A stretch of 64,000 nt of DNA from Bacteroidota bacterium. GTDB taxonomy: Bacteria > Bacteroidota > Bacteroidia > Bacteroidales > Paludibacteraceae. A program made the position numbers and the translations under genes. The notes under the pieces are model-generated. The model ran no database searches and was not told the origin of the DNA. It worked only from the letters and a program-made list of their open reading frames with translations. Positions 36,508 through 46,846 of the stretch are shown here, one piece after another. The stretch covers positions 1-64,000 of the forward strand of contig JAFNAV010000015.1 of assembly GCA_017860345.1 (NCBI GenBank), written 5' to 3'. The stretch's first letter is position 1; every line of letters begins with the position of its first letter.

Positions 36508-36515
36508 TATTTTTG
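36508..36515 (+). promoter_or_regulatory. -7 box of the PUL operon
   Basis: TATTTTTG lies 55 nt before the GH31 ATG. The -33 position reads TTAA rather than TTTG, which fits a promoter that needs an activator such as the HTCS. Confidence 0.55.
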
Positions 36516-36570
36516 TAAGCCTTAAAATGTTGACTACATCAATTCAAAATAATACTACCAGAAAAAAATT

Positions 36571-39423
36571 ATGTATAGGTTAAGAATCATTGTGTTGTTT
36601 TTTTTCATTGCATCGCTGATAGGATGCAAAAGTTCTCCGTTTAGTAAAAATAAGGATGGAATTACCGTAACGCTACAATCCGGCGCACCTAATGCCGGGC
36701 AAACCATCCGCCTTCAGGTAATTACAAACGATATTATCAGGGTAAGCGCCGTTCCGGCAAAGGATATTCCTGAGTTCAAAAGCCTGATAACTTCGTACAC
36801 AGCAACCAGCACCGAAGGCTGGAATGTTACACAAAAAGGAGATTCCATCATTTTATCTACCGCCACTACATGTGCCAAACTGCTGCTGAGCACAGGCGAA
36901 GTTTTATTTACCGATGCCAAAGGAAATATCCTTTTGCGCGAACAACATGGAGGTGGAAAAACCTTTGAACCCATTCAGGTAGAGGGCAAAGGTGGTTATT
37001 CATTCCGTCAGGTATTTGAGTCGCCTGCCGACGAAGCTTTCTATGGACTTGGGCAGCATCAGTCCGACGAGTTCAACTGGAAAGGCCGAAACGAAGAGCT
37101 TTTCCAATACAACACTAAAGTTACCATCCCCTTCCTTCTTTCCAACAAAAACTATGGCATTCTTTGGGACAATTATTCTTTGTCGCGCTTTGGCGACCCG
37201 CGACCTTATGCCAACCTCAATGACTTATTTCTTATATCCGATAAAAACGGAGAAAATGGCGGCTTGACAGCAACTTATATGGTAAACAAAGACCCCAAAA
37301 ACATCTTTGTAGAACGTCAGGAATCCAATCTCGATTACGAAGACATTAAAACCATCAAAAATTTTCCACGCGATTTCCCGTTTCAAAATGCTGCCATCAG
37401 GTGGGAAGGGTACATTCAACCCAAAGAAAGCGGATTGTTCCGGTTTAATCTGTATTATGCCGGATACACCAAAGTGTATGTCGACGACGAACTGGTGGTG
37501 AAGGAACGCTGGCGTACAGCCTGGAATCCGAATAGTTATAAATTTGCGCTGAACTTAGATAAAAACAAACGCCACAAACTCCGTGTTGAATGGATCCCCG
37601 ATGGAGGTGTATCCTATATCGGATTAAAAGCCCTTTCGCCGGTAGCCGATAGCGAACAGCAAAAGCTATCGCTCTGGTCTGAAATGGGACAAATGCTTGA
37701 TTACTATTTTATTCGTGGTAACAACGCCGATCAGGTAATAAGCGGTTACCGAACCATCACAGGTAAAGCCTCCATTATGCCCAAGTGGGCTTTGGGGTTC
37801 TGGCAAAGCCGTGAGCGCTACAAAACCCAGGACGAAATTGTGGGAACATTAAAAGAATTCCGCAAACGCCGGATACCTATAGATAACATTGTACTGGACT
37901 GGAACTACTGGCCGGAAGATGCCTGGGGTAGTCATGAGTTCGACAAAAAACGTTTCCCCAATCCCAAAGGGATGGTTGACTCCATACATAAAATGGATGC
38001 ACGCATCATGATTTCGGTATGGCCAAAATTTTACGCTTCCACCGGGCATTTCAAAGAATTTGAGAAAAACGGATGGATGTATATGCAGGCCATCAAAGAT
38101 AGTATTAAAGACTGGGTAGGCCCGGGATATATCGGATCTTTTTACGATGCCTATTCGGCCGATGCCCGTAAGCTTTTCTGGAAGCAAATGAGTGAGCATT
38201 TATACTCAATCGGTATAGATGCATGGTGGATGGACGCCAGCGAACCTAATGTACGCGACTGTACCGATATGCCTTACCGCAAAGCCTTGTGTGGACCTAC
38301 TGCGCTGGGGCCTTCTACCGAATACTTCAACGCATACGCCTTGGAAAATGCCAAAGCCATATACGACGGACAACGCGGGGAAAACAATAATACTCGTGTA
38401 TTTCTGCTTACCCGCTCAGGGTTTGCCGGACTGCAACGGTACTCAACAGCCACCTGGAGCGGCGACATTGCTACCCGCTGGGAAGATATGAAAGCGCAAA
38501 TACCTGCAGGGATTAATTTCTCGATGAGTGGTATTCCATACTGGACGATGGATAACGGTGGCTTTTGCGTAGAAAAACGCTACGAAAATGCTCCCGAAGG
38601 TTCGGCCAACCGCGATGAGTGGCGTGAGCTGAATGCCCGCTGGCATCAGTTTGGCACTTTTGTGCCCCTGTTCCGGACTCACGGACAGTTTCCTTTCCGC
38701 GAAATGTGGAATATAGCTCCCGACACACATCCGGCCTACAAAACCATGCTTTATTATAACCAGCTCCGTTATAAGCTGATGCCATACATTTACTCACTGG
38801 CCGGAAAAACCTATTTGGAGGATTACACCATCATGCGCGGACTGGCTATGGATTATGGTCGGGATAAAAACGTGCTGAATATTGGCGACCAGTATATGTT
38901 TGGAAACGCCATGCTTATAGCTCCTGTATACGAATACAAAGCCCGCACACGCGAAGTGTATTTTCCATCGGGAACCAACTGGTATAGCCTGTACGACGGC
39001 AAACTCACCACCGGAGGTCAAAAACTCAATGTAAGCGCACCTTATGACCGCATGCCGGTGTACGTAGCTGCCGGAAGCATTATCCCAACAGGGCAACTAA
39101 TACAAAACACCACGCAACCCCAAACCGACCTTACACTTTATGTTTATGCCGGTAAAAACGGGAAATTCACCATCTACGAAGATGAAAACGTGAATTACAA
39201 TTACGAAAAAGGAAAATACAGCACCATCGACATCATATACAATGATAAAAACAAAACCATAACCATTGACAAGCGCAAGGGAACCTTCGATGGAATGGTA
39301 AAAACCCGTCAGATAAAAGTGGTATACATTACACCGAAAAAACCTGCCGGATTTGACACAGAAACAGAAGACCTTAAAACAATGAATTATACAGGCTCAA
39401 AAATAACGCTTAGTCTTGATTAA
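36571..39423 (+). CDS. GH31 alpha-xylosidase with PA14 insert (lipoprotein)
   Basis: A 950-residue enzyme with a lipoprotein signal (IASLIGCKSS, Cys about 19). An N-terminal beta-domain precedes a PA14 domain inserted at about 265-360 (IRWEGYIQPKESGLFRFNLYYAGYTKVYVDDELV). The GH31 barrel carries the nucleophile Asp555 in WWMDASEPN and the acid/base Asp632 in TWSGDIATRW. C-terminal beta-domains follow. The PA14-inserted GH31 group includes the xyloglucan alpha-xylosidases of Cellvibrio (CjXyl31A) and Bacteroides ovatus (BoGH31A), so release of xylose from xyloglucan oligosaccharides is the best prediction; alpha-glucosidase activity cannot be excluded. It is the first gene of the PUL operon, 46 nt before susC. 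Confidence 0.92.
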   Translation: MYRLRIIVLFFFIASLIGCKSSPFSKNKDGITVTLQSGAPNAGQTIRLQVITNDIIRVSAVPAKDIPEFKSLITSYTATSTEGWNVTQKGDSIILSTATTCAKLLLSTGEVLFTDAKGNILLREQHGGGKTFEPIQVEGKGGYSFRQVFESPADEAFYGLGQHQSDEFNWKGRNEELFQYNTKVTIPFLLSNKNYGILWDNYSLSRFGDPRPYANLNDLFLISDKNGENGGLTATYMVNKDPKNIFVERQESNLDYEDIKTIKNFPRDFPFQNAAIRWEGYIQPKESGLFRFNLYYAGYTKVYVDDELVVKERWRTAWNPNSYKFALNLDKNKRHKLRVEWIPDGGVSYIGLKALSPVADSEQQKLSLWSEMGQMLDYYFIRGNNADQVISGYRTITGKASIMPKWALGFWQSRERYKTQDEIVGTLKEFRKRRIPIDNIVLDWNYWPEDAWGSHEFDKKRFPNPKGMVDSIHKMDARIMISVWPKFYASTGHFKEFEKNGWMYMQAIKDSIKDWVGPGYIGSFYDAYSADARKLFWKQMSEHLYSIGIDAWWMDASEPNVRDCTDMPYRKALCGPTALGPSTEYFNAYALENAKAIYDGQRGENNNTRVFLLTRSGFAGLQRYSTATWSGDIATRWEDMKAQIPAGINFSMSGIPYWTMDNGGFCVEKRYENAPEGSANRDEWRELNARWHQFGTFVPLFRTHGQFPFREMWNIAPDTHPAYKTMLYYNQLRYKLMPYIYSLAGKTYLEDYTIMRGLAMDYGRDKNVLNIGDQYMFGNAMLIAPVYEYKARTREVYFPSGTNWYSLYDGKLTTGGQKLNVSAPYDRMPVYVAAGSIIPTGQLIQNTTQPQTDLTLYVYAGKNGKFTIYEDENVNYNYEKGKYSTIDIIYNDKNKTITIDKRKGTFDGMVKTRQIKVVYITPKKPAGFDTETEDLKTMNYTGSKITLSLD

Positions 39424-39469
39424 AATAAATCTAATAGAAATAATTACTAACTTTAAATTATTATGAAGT

Positions 39470-42400
39470 ATGAAAGAAAATCACGTGATTGAACATGTTT
39501 GGCGGATTGATTTAAAACAACTGCTAAACAAGTGTATTATTCTTGCGATTGTACTATGTTCTTTCGGACTGGTATCAGCACAAAGCCCCTCCGGGAAAGC
39601 TTCGGGTGTGGTTTTGTCAAAAGCAAACGGCGAACCATTGATTGGTGTAAGCATCGTTATCGAAGGCACCACTCAGGGAACAGTAACAAATCTGGATGGC
39701 CAATTTGAAATTGAAGCCAAAGCCGGACAAACACTTAAAATTTCGTATATTGGTTACGAAACTCAATTTGTAAAAGTAACTAATTCCAAACTGGTTGTAA
39801 ATCTTAACGAAGAAACAACATCGCTCGACGAGGTAATCGTTATGGGTTACGGAGTTCAGAAGAAAAAATTAGTAACCGGAGCAACCGTTCAGGTCAAAGG
39901 TGAAGATTTGCAGAAAAGAAACTCAACCAACGCATTACAAGCTATGCAGGGACAAACAGCCGGGGTTAACATCACTTCGCAATCGGGTCAACCTGGTGGA
40001 GGTATTAAAGTGAACATTCGTGGTGTGGGAACTGTAGGTAACTCCAATCCTACCTATGTAGTTGACGGTGTAATAACCGGTGACATTACCTATCTGAACA
40101 ACTCCGACATCGAGTCAATAGATGTGCTTAAAGATGCTGCATCCTGCGCCATTTATGGTATCAACGGTGCTAATGGAGTAGTTTTAATTACCACCAAAGG
40201 AGGATCATCATCAGCAAAACCCAAAGGTCAATTGTCGTTCGACGCTTATTATGGAATACAAAACGCAGCCCGAAAAGCCGATTTGTTAAACTCCAAAGAG
40301 TATGCAATCATGCAAAACGAAGCTGCTATCAACTCCGGGAAAACCGTTTACTTTAATCAGGCCGCTATTGACGCGATGGGGACAGGCACCAACTGGCTGA
40401 ATGAAATGCTTGCCAGCAACGTACCCACTCAAAACTATAGTTTAAATGCCATTGGCGGTGGATCAACATCAAACTACTCGCTGGGGTTGTCATATACCGA
40501 ACAGGGAGGTATCGTAGGTGGTCAGGATTTGTCGAACTACGAAAGGTATAATGCCAGAGTTAATACCGAACATAAAGTTCTTGGCGATTACGTTAAAGTA
40601 GGTCAGCACTTCACTTTTTCGTTTATCAACCAGAAAGGAATCAAAGATGGCGACCAGTACAATAACTCTCTGCGTTCGGCATTCAACACAAGTCCGTTTC
40701 TTGAAATGTACGACAACGATGGGAACTTCCTCAATAGTAACAACTCAACTTTCTACAACGGCAGCCCATGGACAAACTCCGAAAGCAACCCGTACGCTAT
40801 AATGCTATATACCAACCAGAACAACACTAAATATCAGAAATTAGTGGGAGATATGTATGCAGAATTCCAGCCGGCTAAAAATCTTAAAATAAAAACTTCG
40901 CTCGGACTTGATTATGTAAACAAAACTGCACATAGTTACAGTCCGCAATACGAACTATCGCTTTATGCAAAAGATGATGAAACCATTACCCAAAGCACAA
41001 GCACCGGATATTCGTGGAACTGGGATAATACAATTAATTATGTTTTTGATAAAGACAATCACAACCTCGATGTACTGGTAGGCTCATCAATCCGTCAATA
41101 CAATGGTTCATGGACTTACGGCTCCAACAAAGGAGCAACCCTGTTTGGTGATCTCGAAAACGCATATCTTTCGAACTCAACCAATTCAACGGAAGCTACC
41201 CTTATGTCGTTGACCGGCAACAGAGACCAAAAAGTTGCCCATGCATCATTTTTCGGAAGATTGAATTACAACTACAACGAAACCTACATGGCATCTGTAA
41301 TTTTCAGAGCCGATGGTTCCACTATGTTTGCCAAAGGCCATCAATGGGGTTATTTTCCATCGATATCAGCCGGATGGGTTATCAGCAACGAGAATTTTAT
41401 GGAATCAACCAAAGGCTGGCTCGATTTCCTTAAGATTCGTGCAAGCTGGGGAACCAACGGTAATGACAATATCAAACCCAACCAGTATTTATCATTAATG
41501 TCATTGGTAAATGCACAATATAATTTTGGTTCAACAGAGAGTACACTAACTACAGGTGCTTATCCATCTACCAACGCCACCAAAGGTCTGAAATGGGAAA
41601 CTTCGGAACAGGCCAACTTCGGGTTCGATGCCAGAATGCTTAACGGACATTTAAATCTGAATTTTGATCTTTACAATAAAAAGACCAAAGACTGGCTCGT
41701 AATAGCCAGTGTACCAGCCACAGCAGGTGTTGCAACAGACCCTTACATCAACGGAGGTAACGTAACCAACAAAGGTGTGGAGTTACAACTGAGCTACAAC
41801 AACAGTATTGGAAAAGATTTCAAATACACTTTGTCGGCCTCATACTCCTACAATAAAAATACTGTTAACGACATTCCTACAGTAGACGGAATAATTCATG
41901 GAGGTACTAATATCTTGTTCGACAACGCACCTGAGTTCTATCGGGCATCAGATGGTGAACCTGTAGGATATTTCTGGGGATACAAAACAGCAGGTATTTT
42001 TCAGAACGAAGAAGAGGTAAGCTCTTATACCAACAAAGGTAAAGTATTGCAGCCAACGGCAGAGCCCGGTGATGTAAAATATGTAGATATAAATGATGAC
42101 GGGGTAATAGACGAAGACGACAGAACCAACATTGGCGACCCTAACCCACATCATTTCTTTGGATTTAGCGTAGCCTTAAACTACAAATCCTTTGACTTTT
42201 CAGTCACAGCTTCGGGTGTGGGTGGCAATAAGTTGGTACAATCGTACCGCAATCAGGCTTCGAGATATTCAAACTGGACAAGCTCCATTCTGGGTCGCTG
42301 GCACGGCGAAGGCACATCCAACACCATGCCAAGAGTAACTGAAGACAATGCCAACTGGGCTAAATTCTCAGATTTATATGTAAAAGATGGTGATTATCTT

Positions 42401-42649
42401 CGCATATCCAATATCACGTTAGGTTATGATTTTTCTAAGCTTATCCACAAAAAATTCATTACCAAATTACGTTTATACGGCGCTGTAGAGAATGCATTCA
42501 CATTTACAAAATACGATGGAATGGATCCGGAGGTAGGATTTAGCGCTGCCGGTCAGAGTGATACAAAGTACAATTTCGGTCAGGGTGTTGATATAGGATA
42601 TTATCCCCGTCCACGTACTTATTTAGTTGGTGTAAACATTCAATTTTAA
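39470..42649 (+). CDS. SusC/RagA-type TonB-linked outer-membrane transporter
   Basis: A 1059-residue transporter. The N-terminal extension and signal peptide end at LVSAQ (about 38). A carboxypeptidase-D regulatory domain covers about 45-125 (ASGVVLSKANGEPLIGVSIVIEGTTQGTVTNLDG), followed by the TonB-box-like DEVIVMGYG and the plug (about 140-245, with the SusC signature INGANGVVLITTKGG). The barrel ends YLVGVNIQF. It imports oligosaccharides made at the surface, energised by TonB. It is 14 nt upstream of susD. It lacks an STN domain, consistent with HTCS rather than sigma control. Confidence 0.96.
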   Translation: MKENHVIEHVWRIDLKQLLNKCIILAIVLCSFGLVSAQSPSGKASGVVLSKANGEPLIGVSIVIEGTTQGTVTNLDGQFEIEAKAGQTLKISYIGYETQFVKVTNSKLVVNLNEETTSLDEVIVMGYGVQKKKLVTGATVQVKGEDLQKRNSTNALQAMQGQTAGVNITSQSGQPGGGIKVNIRGVGTVGNSNPTYVVDGVITGDITYLNNSDIESIDVLKDAASCAIYGINGANGVVLITTKGGSSSAKPKGQLSFDAYYGIQNAARKADLLNSKEYAIMQNEAAINSGKTVYFNQAAIDAMGTGTNWLNEMLASNVPTQNYSLNAIGGGSTSNYSLGLSYTEQGGIVGGQDLSNYERYNARVNTEHKVLGDYVKVGQHFTFSFINQKGIKDGDQYNNSLRSAFNTSPFLEMYDNDGNFLNSNNSTFYNGSPWTNSESNPYAIMLYTNQNNTKYQKLVGDMYAEFQPAKNLKIKTSLGLDYVNKTAHSYSPQYELSLYAKDDETITQSTSTGYSWNWDNTINYVFDKDNHNLDVLVGSSIRQYNGSWTYGSNKGATLFGDLENAYLSNSTNSTEATLMSLTGNRDQKVAHASFFGRLNYNYNETYMASVIFRADGSTMFAKGHQWGYFPSISAGWVISNENFMESTKGWLDFLKIRASWGTNGNDNIKPNQYLSLMSLVNAQYNFGSTESTLTTGAYPSTNATKGLKWETSEQANFGFDARMLNGHLNLNFDLYNKKTKDWLVIASVPATAGVATDPYINGGNVTNKGVELQLSYNNSIGKDFKYTLSASYSYNKNTVNDIPTVDGIIHGGTNILFDNAPEFYRASDGEPVGYFWGYKTAGIFQNEEEVSSYTNKGKVLQPTAEPGDVKYVDINDDGVIDEDDRTNIGDPNPHHFFGFSVALNYKSFDFSVTASGVGGNKLVQSYRNQASRYSNWTSSILGRWHGEGTSNTMPRVTEDNANWAKFSDLYVKDGDYLRISNITLGYDFSKLIHKKFITKLRLYGAVENAFTFTKYDGMDPEVGFSAAGQSDTKYNFGQGVDIGYYPRPRTYLVGVNIQF

Positions 42650-42663
42650 ATTTTAAGGCATTA

Positions 42664-44277
42664 ATGAACATGAAAACATATAAATATTTAGCTGTTGCAT
42701 TTACTGCACTGTTATCATTTAGCTCATGCGATAGTTTTCTGACCACTGAGTTGGTGGATTCTACTCCAACGGACAACTATTACAAAACACCGGAGCAAGC
42801 CTATGCCGCATTAACAGGTTGCTACAATGGCCTGAATCTGATATGGGCTGATGGTGTATCTTTCCCCCTTGCATCTGAAGTTATGTCGGACAATTGCTTA
42901 GGCGGTGGTGGCACTTCAGACGAACTCGGTTATCAAATGCTTAATCAGTTTGATAAATCTATAGCCCCTACAAAGTATTCGCAGTTTAACGCCAACTGGT
43001 CAGCCTATTATCAGGCTATTTATCGTTGTAATGTATTGCTGCAAAATATCGAAAAAGTAAATTGGGGTACCGAAACGGCTCTCAAAACACAGTACGAAGC
43101 CGAAGCCCGTTTCCTGCGCGCTTACTTCTACTTTGACTTGGTACGCTTGTTCGAAAAAGTTCCTTTGGTAACAGAACCAACTTCGGAACGAATACCTCAG
43201 GCAGAACCAGCAGAAACATATGCACAGATTATGAGCGACCTTCGGTTTGCCTCAGATAATTTGCCCGCTACGACCTACTCAGCCACACCAAACGGCCGCG
43301 TAACCAAATGGGCAGCCGAATCATTATTGGCTCGCGCATATCTTTTTTATAGCGGGTATTACGGTGTTGCCGAAATTGGAGGCGAAACTAAAACAACTGC
43401 TCTGGCTGCTGTAGAAGATGTTATCACAAACAGCGGACATGGTTTGGTTGGAGATTACACTACACTTTGGCCAGCGGCATCTACAGCTCAGAGTAAAACC
43501 TATGCAGGCGAAGATAACAAAGAAGTGATTTTTTCCATCAAATATACGCTAACCGGTGATTACAATGGAAATATTTGCGGAAATCGCTGGTTGATTATGA
43601 CCGGATTACGCGAACAAAGTGTTTACCCATATGGCTTAGGTTGGGGATTTTGCACTATCGATCCTAAATTGTACAACGCTTTTAGCGCAACAGATACCCG
43701 GAAATTTGGTTCGGCAATAGCCATCGATGACGAAGATCTTGAGTTTTCCAAACAAAGCAACACCCGTGAGTACACCGGCTATTTCATGAAAAAATATAGT
43801 CCGGAAGTCGACGAGGATGGTGTAAGCCTTGCTCAGAAAAACGGAGGCGCTGCAGGAACTAACTCATTTATGGTAAGTCAGTATCAGGATTACTTCGTTA
43901 TCCGTTATGCCGATGTATTGCTTATGGCCGCCGAACTTGGCAGCGCCAATGCACAAACATATTTCGATGAAGTTCGTGGTCGTGCGGGACTAACCTCCTT
44001 AGCTCCAACCAAAGAGAACATTTTGGCCGAACGTCGCCTCGAATTCTCGGGTGAAGGCCTACGTTACTGGGATTTGTTGCGATATTACGGACAGAGCAAC
44101 CTCGATGGGTTTGCGGCTGCTTTAATTGCAAACACGTCTACCAATTTGCTTGACAGTTCGCACCCAACATTAAGTGCCGACAAAATAAAAGCAACCCGTG
44201 GATTTACGCAAATACCACAGGATGAAATCACTTTAATTGGCAATTCAGCCATACTTACACAAAATGCCGGTTGGTAA
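42664..44277 (+). CDS. SusD/RagB-type surface glycan-binding lipoprotein
   Basis: A 537-residue lipoprotein (LLSFSSCDSFL, lipobox Cys about 23; start at Met1 or Met3). The SusD signature is present: YYKTPEQAYAALTGCYNGL near the N-terminus, TPR-like helices around EAEARFLRAYFYFDLVRLFEKVPLV, the VIRYADVLLMAAEL block and the C-terminal GEGLRYWDLLRYYG. It forms the lid over the SusC barrel and binds the glycan. Position and 14-nt spacing make it the obligate partner of the SusC before it. Confidence 0.96.
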   Translation: MNMKTYKYLAVAFTALLSFSSCDSFLTTELVDSTPTDNYYKTPEQAYAALTGCYNGLNLIWADGVSFPLASEVMSDNCLGGGGTSDELGYQMLNQFDKSIAPTKYSQFNANWSAYYQAIYRCNVLLQNIEKVNWGTETALKTQYEAEARFLRAYFYFDLVRLFEKVPLVTEPTSERIPQAEPAETYAQIMSDLRFASDNLPATTYSATPNGRVTKWAAESLLARAYLFYSGYYGVAEIGGETKTTALAAVEDVITNSGHGLVGDYTTLWPAASTAQSKTYAGEDNKEVIFSIKYTLTGDYNGNICGNRWLIMTGLREQSVYPYGLGWGFCTIDPKLYNAFSATDTRKFGSAIAIDDEDLEFSKQSNTREYTGYFMKKYSPEVDEDGVSLAQKNGGAAGTNSFMVSQYQDYFVIRYADVLLMAAELGSANAQTYFDEVRGRAGLTSLAPTKENILAERRLEFSGEGLRYWDLLRYYGQSNLDGFAAALIANTSTNLLDSSHPTLSADKIKATRGFTQIPQDEITLIGNSAILTQNAGW

Positions 44278-44303
44278 TACTAATCTCTTAATATCTAAAA
44301 TGT

Positions 44304-46235
44304 ATGAAAATCAAATTTAAATTACTATATGCATTCATAGGGTTGGCAATGCTCTTTTCGGCATGTACACCCCAGGAATTTGAACTTGGCTCTGTGTTAG
44401 ATAAGAGCGAACTGAAATTCTCCATCGTCCCCGATGCTACAGATCCTAATATGATTGTGCTTACCAGCCTTACTCCAAACGCTACACCTCAGTGGATTAC
44501 CCCTTACGGAAAATCCATCAGAGTAAGAGACACTGTAAAAATAGCATTCCCCGGTGAATACGATTTTGTATACGGTGTGCAATGTGCAGGAGGTTTGGTT
44601 CAGGCCGATACTGTTACAGTGAATATTACCACTACCAATCTATCATATGTGAACGATCCGTTATGGACAAACCTGTGTGGTGGTGTAGATCAATCCAAAA
44701 CATGGTTGCCCGACAATGGCAAGTATGGCTTTGCAGCCGGAATTATGTCTTATGCCGATCCGAGTGTAAGCCAAGAGTATGAGAACTTTGTTGTAAACTG
44801 GGATCCGGGTAACGGAACCTTAGGAGTTACCGAAACCGATTTATCAAGCACGATGACCTTCGACTTGATTGGCGGCCCACACCTGACTGTTTCAAAACCG
44901 AATGAACCGGGTGCACCTACCTCAGGTACTTATTATTTAGACGCAAGCGGGCATACTCTTACCACCAACGATGTAACAGTGCCAAGAATTGCTGCCAGAA
45001 TAGCAGAAGTAACCAATTGGAGTTCAAATATTAAGGTACTAAAGCTCACGAAAGATCAATTACGTTTGGCATTTATGCGCACAGATCCGGAACAGGGAGC
45101 CTGGTGGGAAATATACAACTACGTATCGAAAGAATATGCTGACAACTATACCCCATCAGAACCGGAGCCAACCTTGCCTGATAACTGGCAAACTGATGTT
45201 TCGAAAAATGTAACCACATCCATTAAGTGGGTACTATCGCCTGAAACACCATTCAACTGGGCTAACCTTGATGGTTCGCTGATGAATACGGCATGGACAT
45301 CGGCCGACAAATATGATGGTTGGACCGGCTATAGCGCAAGTGCTGCCAGTAACTTCGAAAAATTCTCATTAACACTGAATTCAGAAGATAACACAGCTAC
45401 TTATGTAGATCCAAACGGAACATCTACAACTGGCAGTTACACTCTCGACGAAAAAGGAGTTTTCACATTCAATGGATTCAAACCCAACTTTGTGATATGT
45501 GGCGGCTGGGTAACGCTATCAACTACCGACGATAACCAATGGCGTATTACTAAAATCGAAAAAAATGCCAGCGGTGCTGTTAGTGGTATGTGGGTTGGTA
45601 AACGCGACCCGAACAAAGCCGAATATATGGTTTATCACCTTATTCCTGAAGCAGGCGATAGTTCCGATCCTTTAGCAGCATGGAAAAAAGCCTTTGTAGG
45701 AAAGACATTTAAGCCTGACGTTAACTGGTTTATCGACTGGGTTAATTTTGACTTTAGCGGCGGCTGGACGAGCGCTACTACATTCGGAAGCGATTATACC
45801 TCCAACAGCTGGGTATGGACAGAAAAAACAAGAGCCATTGCTGAAAGCGCAACGCTCAAGTTCGAAATGGTAGGTACTCAGATAAGAGCAACGCTTACTC
45901 AGGACTTATACAATGCAGATGGCACGCTGGCAACTGCCGGTTATACGGTTTCGGGAAAGGTTACTTTCAACACCGATTTATCAGCCATTGTATTCTCTAT
46001 ACCACTGGTAGATTACACCGGAAGTCCGGCATCATGGTTAAATACTACCAACGAGAAAGGCAAATACTGGACGGAAGAACTCAGAAGCAAAGAATGGCTT
46101 TTGACTTCACACGGCGATTCTAATTTAGGAAATATAGATGAAAAAGGCTTTTGGCTCGGAGCTGTAACCAACTCGATAAGCGGTGGCGACAGTAAAGATG
46201 AAATACTTACATTCCACTATATTTTAGCTCAATAA
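44304..46235 (+). CDS. Surface glycan-binding protein (SGBP) of the PUL
   Basis: A 643-residue lipoprotein (LAMLFSACTPQE, Cys about 21) directly after susD, the usual SGBP-B/SusE-like position. A PKD-like N-terminal region spans about 35-110 (FPGEYDFVYGVQCAGG). It is followed by repeated Trp-rich beta-domains: three segments open similarly (PLWTNLCGGVDQSKTW near 115, NWQTDVSKNVTTSIKW near 293 and WKKAFVGKTFKPDVNW near 453), suggesting a tripled module. Exposed Trp residues such as WWEIYNYV are typical of glycan platforms. Binding specificity cannot be read; context suggests xyloglucan. No catalytic motif is seen. Confidence 0.82.
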   Translation: MKIKFKLLYAFIGLAMLFSACTPQEFELGSVLDKSELKFSIVPDATDPNMIVLTSLTPNATPQWITPYGKSIRVRDTVKIAFPGEYDFVYGVQCAGGLVQADTVTVNITTTNLSYVNDPLWTNLCGGVDQSKTWLPDNGKYGFAAGIMSYADPSVSQEYENFVVNWDPGNGTLGVTETDLSSTMTFDLIGGPHLTVSKPNEPGAPTSGTYYLDASGHTLTTNDVTVPRIAARIAEVTNWSSNIKVLKLTKDQLRLAFMRTDPEQGAWWEIYNYVSKEYADNYTPSEPEPTLPDNWQTDVSKNVTTSIKWVLSPETPFNWANLDGSLMNTAWTSADKYDGWTGYSASAASNFEKFSLTLNSEDNTATYVDPNGTSTTGSYTLDEKGVFTFNGFKPNFVICGGWVTLSTTDDNQWRITKIEKNASGAVSGMWVGKRDPNKAEYMVYHLIPEAGDSSDPLAAWKKAFVGKTFKPDVNWFIDWVNFDFSGGWTSATTFGSDYTSNSWVWTEKTRAIAESATLKFEMVGTQIRATLTQDLYNADGTLATAGYTVSGKVTFNTDLSAIVFSIPLVDYTGSPASWLNTTNEKGKYWTEELRSKEWLLTSHGDSNLGNIDEKGFWLGAVTNSISGGDSKDEILTFHYILAQ

Positions 46236-46302
46236 TAACTTTTTAACAGAGATTGCCTATAGGAAACTATATGGTAATCTCTGTTTAATTTTCTTCTTTG
46301 TT

Positions 46303-46785
46303 ATGCAACAAGTGATTTACAAACAAAATCTTAATATTTTTCTGCTGGGCATTTTTTGTGTTTTTGCTTTCAGCCAATGTGGAAAAAACAAAACAAATGC
46401 TTCGGGAATTAAGGAAATTGAAGATGTGTCTGAAAAAGCTGAAGAACTAAGTACTAAAGCTGTGAGCGATACAACATACCTGAACTCTGACGAATATCTT
46501 ACCGAGATGCAGCAATTCGATATCGCGCTGTCGAAAAAAACATCAGGACTGGAAAACAATGAACGACTTCTCATATTTTTTGAAAGCTCGCTCAGAATGC
46601 TCAAACAGTACTCTATAAAAGTTAAAGAAAATCCCTCGCTGATCAATAACAAAAGATATATGCAGGTCACAGAGCAATGGGGCTCAAAAGTGCGGGATTA
46701 TTACCAGATATTACAAAAAACCAACCTCAGCCTCCATCAAAAAGAAAAATTCGAATATCTCAACAAGAACTTTGATAAGTTGTAA
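46303..46785 (+). CDS. Small helical lipoprotein inside the PUL operon
   Basis: A 160-residue protein with a lipoprotein-type signal (FCVFAFSQCGKNK, Cys about 26). The mature part is charged and almost entirely helical (ISLIEDVSEKAEELSTKAV-type heptads; LIFFESSLRMLKQYSIKV), unlike the beta-sheet SGBPs. It lies between the SGBP and GH5 genes with 67-nt and 61-nt gaps and no terminator, so it is co-transcribed. I do not recognise a family, and such a gene is not a standard member of xyloglucan loci as I know them. Confidence 0.7.
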   Translation: MQQVIYKQNLNIFLLGIFCVFAFSQCGKNKTNASGIKEIEDVSEKAEELSTKAVSDTTYLNSDEYLTEMQQFDIALSKKTSGLENNERLLIFFESSLRMLKQYSIKVKENPSLINNKRYMQVTEQWGSKVRDYYQILQKTNLSLHQKEKFEYLNKNFDKL

Positions 46786-46846
46786 AAAAACTTTGATTGT
46801 CGACTAAAAACCTGATTTATTTTCTTCTCATTTTTTTAATAAAAAT

